Source of the DNA: Olsenella uli
Lineage (GTDB): Bacteria > Actinomycetota > Coriobacteriia > Coriobacteriales > Atopobiaceae
Direction of reading: 5' to 3'
DNA length: 64,000 nt
NCBI RefSeq assembly: GCF_016900775.1
Contig: NZ_JACJKN010000011.1
Location: 1-64,000, forward strand
Under the pieces are notes generated by a model, which made no database searches, was not told the origin of the DNA, and saw nothing but the letters and a program-made list of their open reading frames with translations. Below, piece by piece: positions 9,101-19,029 of this stretch. Both the position numbers and the translations under genes were made by a program. Each line of letters opens with the position of its first letter. The stretch's first letter is position 1.

Positions 9101-9292
9101 TGAGTTGCTATTGGAGCGTTCGCTCACGCTGGTTCGCCAGCTGATGTCTATATTTCGTTCGATACCCGTCGGCCGCCCCGCGGCCCACAGCCGAATGCAA
9201 CTTGACAGCGCCTCCGATGGCGGGTTCCGCGGCATCGCCGCGGTCTCCAGAACCACGCTTGACCCACATTCGTCGTCCGAGGAGCAGCAAAC

Positions 9293-10843
9293 ATGGAAAT
9301 CGTATTCGCACTCGTGGGGCTCGCCATAGGAGCGGGCGTCGTCTACTTCATCCTATCCGGCCAGAGCAACTCCAAGGTGAGGGCCGCCGAGGCGCAGCTC
9401 GAGAGCGCCCGCGTCGACGCCGAGCGCGTCCGCGAGGAGGCCGCGCGCCAGGCCGAAAACGCCAAGAAGGAGGCCGTGCTCGAGGCCAAGGAGCAGATTC
9501 TCGCCCTCAGGCAGGCCTCCGAGCAGGAGGAGAAGAAGCGCAAGGGCGAGCTCCAGTCCCTCGAGAACCGCATCATGCAGCGCGAGGAGTCGCTCGACCA
9601 CCGAAACGACGCGCTCGACCGCCGCGAGCACCAGCTCTCGAGCCTCCAGGGGCAGCTCGACCGCCGCAAGAACGACCTCGACGAGATGGAGGTCCGCCAG
9701 ACCGCCGAGCTCGAGCGCATCGCCGGGCTCTCAACCGACGAGGCCCACGACGAGCTGCTCGCCCGCGTCCGCGCCGACGCCGTCCGCGACGAGGCGCAGA
9801 TCCTGCGCGAGTCCGAGCAGCGCGTGCGCGCCCAGGCCGACAAGACCGCGCGCGAGATCGTCTCCACCGCCATCCAGCGCTGCGCCGCCGACCAGGCCGG
9901 CGAGATCACCGTCACCTCCGTCCACATCCCCTCCGACGACCTCAAGGGCCGCATCATCGGCCGCGAGGGGCGCAACATCCGCACCTTCGAGCAGGTCTCG
10001 GGCGTTTCGCTCGTCATCGACGACACGCCGGAGACCGTGGTCCTCTCGAGCTTCGACCCGGTCCGCCGCGAGACCGCGCGCGTCGCGCTCGAGAACCTCA
10101 TCGCCGACGGGCGCATCCACCCGGCGCGCATCGAGGAGCTCTACAAGAAGGCCGAGACGCTCGTCGCCGAGCGCGTCCGCGAGGCCGGCGAGCAGGCCGC
10201 CTTCGACGCCGGCATCCACGACCTGCACCCCGAGCTCGTGAAGACCCTCGGCGCGCTGCGCTACCGCACCTCCTTCGGCCAGAACGTCCTGTCGCACTCC
10301 GCCCAGGTCTCCGCGCTCTGCGGCATCATGGCCTCAGAGCTCGGCGTCGACGAGGTCTCCGCCAAGCGTGCGGGCCTTCTGCACGACCTCGGCAAGGCCA
10401 TCGACCACGAGGTCGAGGGCCCGCACGCCGTGATCGGCGCCGACCTCGCCCGCCGCTACGGCGAGCGCCCCGACATCGTCCACGCCATCGAGGCGCACCA
10501 CGCCGACGTCGAGCCCGACACCGTCCTCGACGTGCTCGTGCAGGCCGCCGACGCCATCTCCGCCGCCCGCCCGGGCGCGCGCCGCGAGAGCGCCGAGAGC
10601 TACATCAAGCGCCTCGAGAAGCTCGAGGAGATCTCCAACGCGCACGAGGGCGTCGAGCGCACCTACGCCATGCAGGCGGGCCGCGAGCTCCACGTCATGG
10701 TCGAGCCGGAGAAGATCTCCGACGCCCAGGCCACGGTGCTCGCCCACGACATCGCCAAGCAGATCGAGGACGAGATGGAGTACCCCGGCCAGGTTCGCGT
10801 GGTGGTCATCCGCGAGTCCCGCGCCGTCGACGTGGCGAAGTAG
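9293..10843 (+). CDS. rny: Ribonuclease Y
   Basis: RNase Y is the membrane-anchored endoribonuclease that starts mRNA decay in many Gram-positive bacteria. ATG 9293 follows GAGGAGC. In order, the 516-residue protein has an N-terminal membrane helix (VFALVGLAIGAGVVYFIL), a long charged coiled coil to about residue 200, a KH RNA-binding domain (DDLKGRIIGREGRNI) and an HD metal-dependent phosphodiesterase domain with the catalytic His-Asp at residues 364-365 (LLHDLGKAID). It is followed three bases later by the GHKL ATPase gene. Confidence 0.97.
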   Translation: MEIVFALVGLAIGAGVVYFILSGQSNSKVRAAEAQLESARVDAERVREEAARQAENAKKEAVLEAKEQILALRQASEQEEKKRKGELQSLENRIMQREESLDHRNDALDRREHQLSSLQGQLDRRKNDLDEMEVRQTAELERIAGLSTDEAHDELLARVRADAVRDEAQILRESEQRVRAQADKTAREIVSTAIQRCAADQAGEITVTSVHIPSDDLKGRIIGREGRNIRTFEQVSGVSLVIDDTPETVVLSSFDPVRRETARVALENLIADGRIHPARIEELYKKAETLVAERVREAGEQAAFDAGIHDLHPELVKTLGALRYRTSFGQNVLSHSAQVSALCGIMASELGVDEVSAKRAGLLHDLGKAIDHEVEGPHAVIGADLARRYGERPDIVHAIEAHHADVEPDTVLDVLVQAADAISAARPGARRESAESYIKRLEKLEEISNAHEGVERTYAMQAGRELHVMVEPEKISDAQATVLAHDIAKQIEDEMEYPGQVRVVVIRESRAVDVAK

Positions 10844-10846
10844 CCC

Positions 10847-11947
10847 ATGGCAGGCGCCCCCGCAGCCGCGGCCCAGGACCTCGTGGGCTTCGTCTCCTCG
10901 ATGGGCGGGGAGCGCGCCCTGCGCGTCGAGGAGAACCTCGGGGAGGGCTTCGTCCGCCTGCGCGTCGCCGAGGCCGAGCGGCGCCAGGCCAAGCACGACG
11001 TCCGCTGCGTCGAGGACGTCGTCATCGAGATGCTGCGCAACGCCCGCGACGCCGGTGCGCGCCACATCTACGTGGCGACGGCCCGCGAGGGCACCCGGCG
11101 CGTGACCACGATGCTCGACGACGGGCGGGGCATCCCGGCCGACATGCAGGAGCGCGTCTTCGAGGCGCGCGTCACCTCGAAGCTCGAGAGCTTCCACATG
11201 GACCGCTGGGGCGTCCACGGCCGCGGCATGGCCCTTTACTCCATCAGGGAGAACGCCCTCTCGGCCGAGGTCGTCTCCTCCGCCCCGGGCAAGGGGGCGG
11301 CCATCAGGGTGGTGACCGACGTCGGCTCGCTCCCCGAGCGTGCCGACCAGTCCACCTGGCCCTCCCTCGGGACGGACGACGACGGAGAGCAGTCCTGCGT
11401 CCGGGGTCCGCACAACATCGTGCGCACGTGCTGCGAGTTCGCCCTCGAGGAGCGGGGCGCCTGCGAGGTCTACCTCGGCTCACCCGCCGAGGTCGCCGCC
11501 ACCGCCCGCGCCCGCATGCGCCCCTCGGCCGACGCCTCGGAGCTCCTCTTCATGGACGCGCTCTCGGAGCTTCCCGTCCTCGAGCGGCTGAGCGCCGCCG
11601 CCGACGCCTCGGAGCTGCTGCGCGTGGCCTCCTCGCTCGGGCTCGAGATGTCTGAGCGCACCGCGCACCGCATCGTCTCGGGCCAGGTGCGGCCGGCCCG
11701 CAGCGTCCTCGCGCGCCTCACGCACCGCGGCGACGCCCGTCCGCAGCGCCCCCGCGAGGTCGACCTCGAGCGCGACCGGCGCGGCCTCAGGATCGCATCC
11801 GCCGACGTCGAGGAGTTCTCGCGGGCGATGGAGCGCGACTTCGCCCTTCTCGCCGAGCGCTACTACCTCTCGCTCTCGTCGGACCCCAAGGTGCGCGTGG
11901 GGCGGGGCAAGATCACCGTCACCTTCGACCTCGAGGAGAGTGACTGA
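10847..11947 (+). CDS. GHKL-type ATP-binding protein of unknown role
   Basis: The first 180 residues or so form a HATPase_c (GHKL) fold. The N box is E61-x3-N65 (IEMLRNARDAGA), the G1 box is DDGRGIP at 91-97, and a glycine-rich G2/lid lies at 122-130 (GVHGRGMAL), the kind seen in histidine kinases, MutL and Hsp90. There is no phospho-acceptor histidine domain, membrane helix or MutL C-terminal domain. The remainder (about 190-366) contains a DnaA/HTH-like helical stretch and no domain I recognise. It starts three bases after rny and precedes spoVS. The ATP-binding fold is confident, but the cellular function is unknown. Confidence 0.75.
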   Translation: MAGAPAAAAQDLVGFVSSMGGERALRVEENLGEGFVRLRVAEAERRQAKHDVRCVEDVVIEMLRNARDAGARHIYVATAREGTRRVTTMLDDGRGIPADMQERVFEARVTSKLESFHMDRWGVHGRGMALYSIRENALSAEVVSSAPGKGAAIRVVTDVGSLPERADQSTWPSLGTDDDGEQSCVRGPHNIVRTCCEFALEERGACEVYLGSPAEVAATARARMRPSADASELLFMDALSELPVLERLSAAADASELLRVASSLGLEMSERTAHRIVSGQVRPARSVLARLTHRGDARPQRPREVDLERDRRGLRIASADVEEFSRAMERDFALLAERYYLSLSSDPKVRVGRGKITVTFDLEESD

Positions 11948-11958
11948 GCGCCGCCTCC

Positions 11959-11987
11959 TTCTCAAACGGACCCGTTACCAGTAGAAT
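11959..11987 (+). promoter_or_regulatory. Probable promoter of spoVS-miaB-miaA-hflX
   Basis: A -10 box TAGAAT (11982-11987) lies 17 bases downstream of TTCTCA (11959-11964, four of six matches to TTGACA). It falls in the only AT-richer part of the gap between the GHKL gene and spoVS, about 58 bases before the spoVS start. Confidence 0.55.
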
Positions 11988-12044
11988 CGTACGAGCGCGA
12001 CAAACGCAGCCGCTCACATGAGCCACGCAGCAGGAGAAAGCAAC

Positions 12045-12343
12045 ATGGACTATCTGAAGGTCTCGAGCAAGTCCTCGCCGGCCTCGGTCGCCGGGGCCAT
12101 CGCCGGACTCGTCAAGGACGGCGTCCCCGTCAACATCCAGTGCGTCGGCGCCGGCGCCGTGAACCAGGCCATCAAGGCCATCGCTATCGCCCGGGGCTTC
12201 CTCATCCCCACCGGCGTCGACATCTCGTGCGCCCCCACGTTCTCCGACATCGAGATCTCGGGGGAGAGCAGGACCGCCATCAGGATCGCGGTGTACGTCC
12301 ACCGCCTCCAGGCGCCCGCCGCCGGGGGAGCGGGGGTGGCCTC

Positions 12344-12347
<4 letters not shown>
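12045..12347 (+). CDS. spoVS: Stage V sporulation protein S (SpoVS)
   Basis: SpoVS is a small Alba-fold protein that in Bacillus affects septation and spore coat assembly; homologues occur in many non-sporulating bacteria. ATG 12045 is preceded by AGGAG with eight-base spacing, which decides against the in-frame ATG at 12018. The 100-residue protein matches the family almost throughout (LKVSSKSSPASVAGAIAG, VGAGAVNQAIKAIAIARGF, SDIEISGESRTAIRI). It has a 14-residue Ala/Gly tail beyond the usual 86. The stop overlaps miaB (GTGA). No sporulation genes are seen nearby. Confidence 0.96.
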
Positions 12348-13710
<1,363 letters not shown>

Positions 13711-13714
<4 letters not shown>

Positions 13715-14655
13715 GCGCGCCGGGCCCCGTCGTCTGCGTCGTCGGGCCCACGGCCTCCGGAAAGAGCGCCGTCGCCGAGCTCGTGGCCGAGCGGCTCGGG
13801 GGCCCCGTCGTCTCCGTCGACGCGATGCAGGTGTATCGCGGCATGGACGTGGGCACGGCCAAGACGCCCGCGGCGGAGCGCCGCGCGCCCCTGCGCATGG
13901 TCGACGTGGCCGACCCCCTCGAGGACTACTCCGTCAGGCTCTTCCAGAGGGACGCCCGCGCGTGCGTCGACGAGGCGCTCGGCCGCGGCGTCACCCCCGT
14001 GCTCGCGGGGGGCACGGGGCTCTACCTCGACGCCGTGATCGACGAGATGGACTTTCCCTCCGGTGAGCGCGGCGCGGCCCTGCGCGGGCGCTACGAGGCG
14101 CTCGCGGACAGGCTCGGCCCCGAGGGCCTCCATGCCCTGCTCGCCGAGCGCGACCCGGCGAGCGCCGCGCTCATCCACCCCAACAACGTGCGGCGCGTCG
14201 TTCGCGCGCTCGAGATGCTCGACGAGGGCGTCTCCTACGCCCGCCACCACGAGGGCCTGAGAAGGCGCGCGCCCCACTACGACGCGCGGATCTGGGGCCT
14301 CACGATGTCGCGCGAGCGCCTCTACGCCCGCATCGACGCGCGGGTGGACCGCATGGTGTCCCAGGGCCTCGTCGAGGAGGTCGAGCGCCTCGCGGCGCGC
14401 GGCCTCACGCCGTCCTCGACCGCCGGCCAGGCGATCGGCTACAAGGAGGTCCTGGCGGCGCTCGCGGGGGAAACGACCCTCGAGGAGGCCATCGAGCTCG
14501 TGAAGCTCAGGAGCCGCCGCTACGCCAAGCGCCAGCTCTCCTGGCTCAGACGCGACGGCCGGGCGCGCTGGGTCAATCTCGACGAGGTGACGCCCGAGGG
14601 GGCCGCCGACGCGATCGTCTCCGAGCTTTGGGGTGAGGCCCGTGCCGCGCTTTAG
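13711..14655 (+). CDS. miaA: tRNA dimethylallyltransferase MiaA
   Basis: MiaA transfers a dimethylallyl group to A37 of tRNAs reading codons that begin with U. It has the P-loop GPTASGKS at residues 10-17, the DAMQVYRGMDVGTAK motif, GGTGLYLDAVID, and the QAIGYKE segment. The 314-residue length is normal. ATG 13711 overlaps the miaB stop, and the gene precedes hflX, an order also seen elsewhere. The extended frame upstream is a shadow of miaB. Confidence 0.97.
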
Positions 14656-16078
14656 CCCGCTCTCCACGGCGCCCGTGCCCGAGCGCGCCATCCTCGTCGG
14701 CGTTGACCTCGGCAGGTCGGAGTGGAGCTGCGAGGAGTCCCTGGCCGAGCTCGCTCGCCTCGCCGAGACCGACGGCGCCGAGGTGGTCCTCACCCTCACG
14801 CAGCGCCTCGACGCCCCCGTCCCGCGGACCTTCATCGGCCGCGGCAAGGTCGAGGAGCTCTGCTCGCTCGTGCGCGAGCTCTCGGTCGACGTCGTCATCT
14901 TCGACGACGAGCTGACGCCCTCCCAGCAGGCCAACCTCGAGCGCGCGGTGGGGGAGCCCGTCAAGATCATCGACCGCACGGCGCTCATCCTCGACATCTT
15001 CGGCGTGCACGCCAGGACGCACGAGGGGCGCCTCCAGGTGCAGCTCGCGCAGCTGCAGTACGTCCTGCCGCGCCTACGCGGCATGTGGAGCCACCTCGTG
15101 GGCGAGCAGACCCGAGGCGGGATCGGCAGCCGCTTCGGCCAGGGCGAGAGCCAGCTCGAGGTCGACCGGCGGCTCGTGCGCTCGCGCATCTCCACCCTGC
15201 GGCGCGAGCTCGAGCGCCTCGAGCGGCGCCGGGGCGTGCAGAGCAAGGCCCGCTGGGACTCCGGCGTCTGGCGCGTGGCGCTCGTCGGCTACACCAACGC
15301 CGGAAAGTCCACCCTGCTGAACCAGCTCACCGGCGCCGGTGTCTATGCCAAAGACGAGCTCTTCGCGACCCTCGACCCCACGACGCGCTCCCTCGTGCTC
15401 GACGAGGGGCGCAAGATCACCCTCACCGACACGGTCGGCTTCATCCAGAAGCTCCCGACGACGCTCGTCGAGTCCTTCAAGTCGACGCTCGCCGAGGTCC
15501 GCGCCGCCGACCTCGTGCTCATCGTCGTGGACGCCTCCGACCCGCACCGCCAGCTCGAGCTCGACGCCGTGCGCTCCGTGCTGGAGGACATCGGCGCCGC
15601 CCAGACCCGCAGCGTCGCGGTGCTCAACAAGTGCGACCTGCTCGGCGCGGACGAGCTGCGCGACGCCCTGGCCGCCCATCCCGGCGCCGTGGCCATCTCA
15701 GCCCGGACCGGCTGGGGCATGCGGGGGCTCCTGTACCGCATCGCGCGCGAGGCGGCCGAGGGCAGCGTTACCATGAGCGTGCTCGTGCCCTACGACAAGG
15801 GCCTGCTCATGAAGATGGTGCACGAGCGCTGCCAGGTCATGCGGGAGAGCTACGTGCAGGGCGGGCTCATGGCAACCGTCAAGGCCGACGAGCGCATGGC
15901 GCGCACCCTCGCCCCCTACCGGGTGCTATCCGAGGGCGAGCTCGAGTGCGGCGCAGAGGGCGAGAAGGACGGGCTGGTGGGCGACGTAGACGACGAGCGC
16001 GTGCCGGCCGACGAAGTTGAGCGGGGCGACGCGCAGCCCGCGCGCCCAGGCGGGGTATCCGCGCTCGGCCCAGAGTGA
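14642..16078 (+). CDS. hflX: GTPase HflX (C-terminal tail runs into antisense gene)
   Basis: HflX is a ribosome-associated GTPase that splits stalled ribosomes. Starts GTG 14633 and GTG 14642 are both possible; I prefer 14642 because GGGGTGAGG lies just upstream. The N-terminal HflX domain (FIGRGKVEEL, FDDELTPSQQANLE, LDIFGVHARTHEGRLQVQ) is followed by a TRAFAC GTPase domain: G1 GYTNAGKST, G3 DTVGF, G4 NKCD. The family normally ends soon after APYRVL. Here the frame continues for about 50 unusual acidic residues across the end of the convergent DUF1624 gene. The last part of the tail is therefore probably non-conserved. Confidence 0.95.
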   Translation: MPRFSPLSTAPVPERAILVGVDLGRSEWSCEESLAELARLAETDGAEVVLTLTQRLDAPVPRTFIGRGKVEELCSLVRELSVDVVIFDDELTPSQQANLERAVGEPVKIIDRTALILDIFGVHARTHEGRLQVQLAQLQYVLPRLRGMWSHLVGEQTRGGIGSRFGQGESQLEVDRRLVRSRISTLRRELERLERRRGVQSKARWDSGVWRVALVGYTNAGKSTLLNQLTGAGVYAKDELFATLDPTTRSLVLDEGRKITLTDTVGFIQKLPTTLVESFKSTLAEVRAADLVLIVVDASDPHRQLELDAVRSVLEDIGAAQTRSVAVLNKCDLLGADELRDALAAHPGAVAISARTGWGMRGLLYRIAREAAEGSVTMSVLVPYDKGLLMKMVHERCQVMRESYVQGGLMATVKADERMARTLAPYRVLSEGELECGAEGEKDGLVGDVDDERVPADEVERGDAQPARPGGVSALGPE

Positions 16079-16672
16079 CCCCAGGGCGACCCCGGAGAGA
16101 TAGAGCATGAGGTAGGGGAGAAGCGGGTAGTAGTCCCCCGAGGCGAAGGAGGGGCCGGGAAGGCCCAGCCACGAGAGCCACCCGGTGGCGTAGAGCCACT
16201 CGGGCACGGCCGCGCTCGCGGGCCCGAGGCCGACCGTGCCGCGCGGGAGGTCGAGCAGCGCGAGGAAGGCCACGAGGAGCACCGCGGCCGCGAGTGGCCC
16301 GCGCGGTCGAAGGCCCGCCCTGGAGAGGGCCCAGGCGGCGAGCGTGCAGGCCGCCATGCAGTAGATGATCCCAAACGAGATGGGCGTGTCGACGGCCGCC
16401 AGGCTCGTAGCCACGAAGATGGCGAGCGCGACGCCGGCGTACTGCAGGCCCCTTCTCAGGTTGTCGCGAGAGAGCGCGAACATGCAGCCGGCTACGAAGA
16501 CGAAGGTCCACGATATGCTCGCCCGCCAGACGTCCTGGAGGGGAGGGGCAAACCACCCGAGGTCGAGCCTGTAGATGAAGCGCAGGTCGTAGCAGAGGTG
16601 GAAGAGGACCATCGAGATGACGGAGAGGCCGCGCACCGCGTCGAAGGCCCCGATCCGCCCGTTGGCCGCCAA
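15926..16672 (-). CDS. DUF1624 / heparan-alpha-glucosaminide N-acetyltransferase-like membrane protein
   Basis: This is a 248-residue polytopic membrane protein of the DUF1624 acyltransferase-related family. The N-terminal RIGAFDAVRGLSVISMVLFHLCYDL motif (cited by ends; RGxxxxxMxxxH core) and the C-terminal GRHALVVYVAHQPVLL are the family signatures. About seven helices are predictable. The start is TTG 16672, 12 bases after the lexA stop, so it probably shares the lexA transcript. Its ribosome site is weak (GGGCGGGC). The last 153 bases overlap the 3' end of hflX on the other strand. The substrate is unknown. Confidence 0.8.
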   Translation of the reverse strand: MAANGRIGAFDAVRGLSVISMVLFHLCYDLRFIYRLDLGWFAPPLQDVWRASISWTFVFVAGCMFALSRDNLRRGLQYAGVALAIFVATSLAAVDTPISFGIIYCMAACTLAAWALSRAGLRPRGPLAAAVLLVAFLALLDLPRGTVGLGPASAAVPEWLYATGWLSWLGLPGPSFASGDYYPLLPYLMLYLSGVALGSLWAERGYPAWARGLRVAPLNFVGRHALVVYVAHQPVLLALCAALELALG

Positions 16673-16683
16673 GCCCGCCCGCC

Positions 16684-17340
16684 CTACGAGATCGAGCGGA
16701 TGAGGGCCGTCACTCGGCCGAGTATGACGGGGTCGTCCACGTAGATCGGCTCCATGCTGTCATTCTCCGGCTGCAGGCGCACGCGGTCGCGCTCGCGGTA
16801 GAAGGTCTTCACCGTGGCGGAGTCATCGATGAGGGCGACGACGATCTCGCCGTTGTGCGCGTCGTGCTGCTCCTTGACGACGATGTAGTCCCCGTCGAAG
16901 ATGCCGGCGTTGACCATCGACTCCCCGCGAACGCGCAGGATGAACGAGCTGGCGTCGCCGACGATTGAGGTGGGGAGGGTGAGCGTCTCCTCGACGTTCT
17001 GCTCGGCGAGGATGGGCGTCCCGGCCGCGACGCGGCCCACGAGCGGCAGCGAGATGAGGTTGCGGTCGACGTCCTGGGAGACGCTCGCCTGCGCGACCTG
17101 CTCCTCGCCGGAGGACGGCTGCTTGTCCACGACCTCGATGGTGCGCGGCTTCTTGGAGTCCCTGCGGATGAGCCCGTGCTCCTCGAGGACCTTGAGGTGC
17201 ATGTGGACCGTCGAGGGGGACGCGAGGCCCACCGCGGCGCCGATCTCGCGCACCGAGGGCGGGTAGCCGTGCTCGGCCGAGTAGGTGCGGATGAAGTCGT
17301 AGATGGCGAGCTGCCGCTTGCCGAGCTTTCCACGTGCCAT
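16684..17340 (-). CDS. lexA: SOS repressor LexA
   Basis: LexA represses DNA-damage genes and self-cleaves when RecA filaments form. ATG 17340 follows AGGAGG. The N-terminal winged helix (residues 1-70, YPPSVREIGAAVGLASPSTV) binds the SOS box. The cleavage bond is A106-G107 (RVAAGTP), and the catalytic dyad is S141 (GESM) and K178 (TVKTFY). The 218-residue length is normal. Two GAAC-N4-GTTC-like boxes lie in the shared region upstream, so it is autoregulated together with the divergent LysM gene. Confidence 0.98.
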   Translation of the reverse strand: MARGKLGKRQLAIYDFIRTYSAEHGYPPSVREIGAAVGLASPSTVHMHLKVLEEHGLIRRDSKKPRTIEVVDKQPSSGEEQVAQASVSQDVDRNLISLPLVGRVAAGTPILAEQNVEETLTLPTSIVGDASSFILRVRGESMVNAGIFDGDYIVVKEQHDAHNGEIVVALIDDSATVKTFYRERDRVRLQPENDSMEPIYVDDPVILGRVTALIRSIS

Positions 17341-17368
17341 GTTGGGCCTCCTTGTTCTCCGTCACCCC

Positions 17369-17406
17369 ATGATACCCGATTCGGCGCGGTTCGCAAACAT
17401 TTGTTC
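17369..17406 (-). promoter_or_regulatory. lexA promoter region with SOS box
   Basis: Read on the minus strand, GAAC-AAAT-GTTT (17406-17395) differs from the perfect SOS half-site pair in one base. It overlaps a possible -35 (TTTGCG) placed 17 bases from a -10 box TATCAT (17374-17369). The arrangement implies repression of lexA by its own product. The -35 match is poor. Confidence 0.65.
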
Positions 17407-17416
17407 GTCAAATCTC

Positions 17417-17444
17417 TTGACACGAACAATTGTACCACCATAAT
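17417..17444 (+). promoter_or_regulatory. Promoter with internal SOS box for the LysM gene
   Basis: A perfect -35 TTGACA (17417-17422) and a -10 CATAAT (17439-17444, five of six) are 16 bases apart. GAAC-AATT-GTAC (17424-17435), one base off the SOS consensus, fills the spacer. This is the same architecture as at recA and predicts LexA control of the LysM protein. Confidence 0.82.
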
Positions 17445-17534
17445 TAGGTACAGACGTTCCAGTATTTCGGGGTCCAATTATTGTCCGGTCCGCGCGATAT
17501 AACCGTCCCAGCACACGCAACGAGAGGGGACACC

Positions 17535-17966
17535 ATGAACCGCACCGCCTGCACCGCCGTCTTCACCTGCGAGGGAACCGCCGCGCTGAAGCCGCGCGCC
17601 CCGCGCCGCCTCACCCTCATCGAGGGCGGCCGCCCCGCCGCCGCGGAGGCGCCGCGTGCCGGCGCGCTCGGGAGGGGGCAGGTCCTCGTGGCGCTGCTCG
17701 CCGGCCTCGCCGTCGTGGCGGCCGTCACGCTCGCCTCCGTCGCCTCGGACGCCGTCATCTCCGCCTCGCGCGCCCGGGCGCTCGAGGGCGTTGCCACGAC
17801 GACGGTCACGGTCGCGCCCGGCGACTCGCTGTGGGGCATCGCGGCCGAGCGCCCCGTCAAGGGCGTGGACACCGCAGAGCTCGCGCGCTGGATCTCCGAG
17901 ACGAACGCCCTCTCCGACGCGACGCTGCGCCCCGGCCAGACCCTCCGGGTGCCCGCGCGGGGCTGA
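17535..17966 (+). CDS. LysM-domain membrane protein, probable SOS cell-division inhibitor (YneA/ChiZ-like)
   Basis: This 143-residue protein has a basic N-terminus, one membrane helix (about 49-70, QVLVALLAGLAVVAAVTLAS) and a C-terminal extracytoplasmic LysM peptidoglycan-binding domain (88-141, TVAPGDSLWGIAAE and LRPGQTLRVP). ATG 17535 is preceded by GAGAGGGGA. YneA of Bacillus and the LysM protein beside lexA in mycobacteria share this layout, position and SOS control, and block division during DNA repair. That analogy, plus the SOS box in its promoter, is the basis for the role. The family assignment is by architecture, not by residue identity. Confidence 0.8.
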   Translation: MNRTACTAVFTCEGTAALKPRAPRRLTLIEGGRPAAAEAPRAGALGRGQVLVALLAGLAVVAAVTLASVASDAVISASRARALEGVATTTVTVAPGDSLWGIAAERPVKGVDTAELARWISETNALSDATLRPGQTLRVPARG

Positions 17967-18062
17967 CCCGTTCCTTTCGAGCGCATTTCAAGAGCCGGCG
18001 ACAGCGCAATCTTTGTGCATTTTGTGATAACTTCACTAGGTGCCGTTTGCCGAGGAGGTTAG

Positions 18063-18512
18063 ATGCGCTGTCCCAAATGCGGTTGCGAGGAGTCGAAGGT
18101 CGTCGACTCGAGGCCCTCGGAGAGCAACGACGCCATCCGTCGTCGCCGCGAGTGCACGAGGTGCGGGTTCCGCTTCACGACGTACGAGCGCTGCGAGGAG
18201 GTCCCGCTGCTGGTCATCAAGCGTGACGGCCACAAGGAGCCGTTCGACCGGCAGAAGCTCATGCGCGGCCTCCTCACGGCCACGGTGAAGCGCGACGTCC
18301 CCATGAGCGCCCTCACGGGGCTCATCGACAACATCGAGTCGTCGCTCAGGGACACCGGCAGGACCGAGGTCTCCTCTGTCGACCTGGGTAGCATGGTGCT
18401 CAAGCGCCTCGTCTCCCTGGACAAGGTCGCCTACGTCCGCTTCGCCTCCGTGTACCGCGACTTCAAGGACGTCGACGAGTTCAGCGAGGAGCTGAGGAGC
18501 CTGAATGACTGA
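18063..18512 (+). CDS. nrdR: Transcriptional repressor NrdR
   Basis: NrdR is the ATP/dATP-sensing repressor of ribonucleotide reductase genes. ATG 18063 follows GAGGAGG. The zinc ribbon uses C3, C6, C31 and C34 (MRCPKC, ECTRC), followed by the ATP-cone domain ([20 protein letters not shown]). The 149-residue length is normal. It overlaps dut by eight bases, pairing a dNTP-supply regulator with a dUTP-removing enzyme. No nrd gene is in the window. Confidence 0.98.
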   Translation: MRCPKCGCEESKVVDSRPSESNDAIRRRRECTRCGFRFTTYERCEEVPLLVIKRDGHKEPFDRQKLMRGLLTATVKRDVPMSALTGLIDNIESSLRDTGRTEVSSVDLGSMVLKRLVSLDKVAYVRFASVYRDFKDVDEFSEELRSLND

Positions 18513-18951
18513 CGAGAGAATCGACCTTCCCATCAAGCGGCTCGACCCCGCGGTCGAGCTCCCGACCTACGCCTACGAGGGCGACGCCGGGCTCGACCTC
18601 AGGGCCAACGAGGACGTGACGCTCGCCCCGCACGAGCGCAGGCTCGTCTCGACGGGCCTCGCCGTGGCGATCCCGGAGGGCTACGCGGGCTTCGTGCAGC
18701 CCAGAAGCGGCCTCGCCCTGCGCGAGGGCCTCTCGATGGCGAACACCCCCGGGCTCATCGACGCCCACTACCGCGGCGAGCTCAAGGTCTGCGCCGTCAA
18801 CCTCGACGACAGCGAGCCCATCCACATCGAGCGCGGCGAGCGCATCGCGCAGCTCGTCGTCCAGCGCGTCCCCGTGGTGAGGCTCGTCGAGGTCGACCAG
18901 CTCGACGAGACCGACCGCGGGGCGGGCGGCTTCGGCTCGAGCGGCGTCTAG
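18505..18951 (+). CDS. dut: dUTP diphosphatase (trimeric dUTPase)
   Basis: The enzyme hydrolyses dUTP to dUMP, keeping uracil out of DNA. All five trimeric dUTPase motifs are visible: [31 protein letters not shown] and the C-terminal [10 protein letters not shown] arm that closes the active site. The length is 148 residues. ATG 18505 lies inside the end of nrdR, indicating coupled translation. Confidence 0.97.
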   Translation: MTDERIDLPIKRLDPAVELPTYAYEGDAGLDLRANEDVTLAPHERRLVSTGLAVAIPEGYAGFVQPRSGLALREGLSMANTPGLIDAHYRGELKVCAVNLDDSEPIHIERGERIAQLVVQRVPVVRLVEVDQLDETDRGAGGFGSSGV

Positions 18952-19029
18952 CCCCTAGCGCGGGTTCTCCGCCGCCGCGCGCGGCGTCCGAACAGGGTAC
19001 GTGTCACCAACGGAAAGGGATGTCTTTAC

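Noticed and set aside
9105-9329. Small gene in the rny leader
   Set aside because: The frame overlaps the start of rny in another phase, has no ribosome site and no similarity to known leader peptides.
9202-11655. 817-codon plus-strand frame across rny and the GHKL gene
   Set aside because: It is a shifted-frame shadow of rny, which has clear KH and HD domains in the other frame; the translated product is a low-complexity Arg/Pro-rich chain.
18952-19029. Purine riboswitch before the AzgA-type permease
   Set aside because: The 78-base gap is too short and GC-rich and lacks the conserved purine-aptamer junction and loop sequences.
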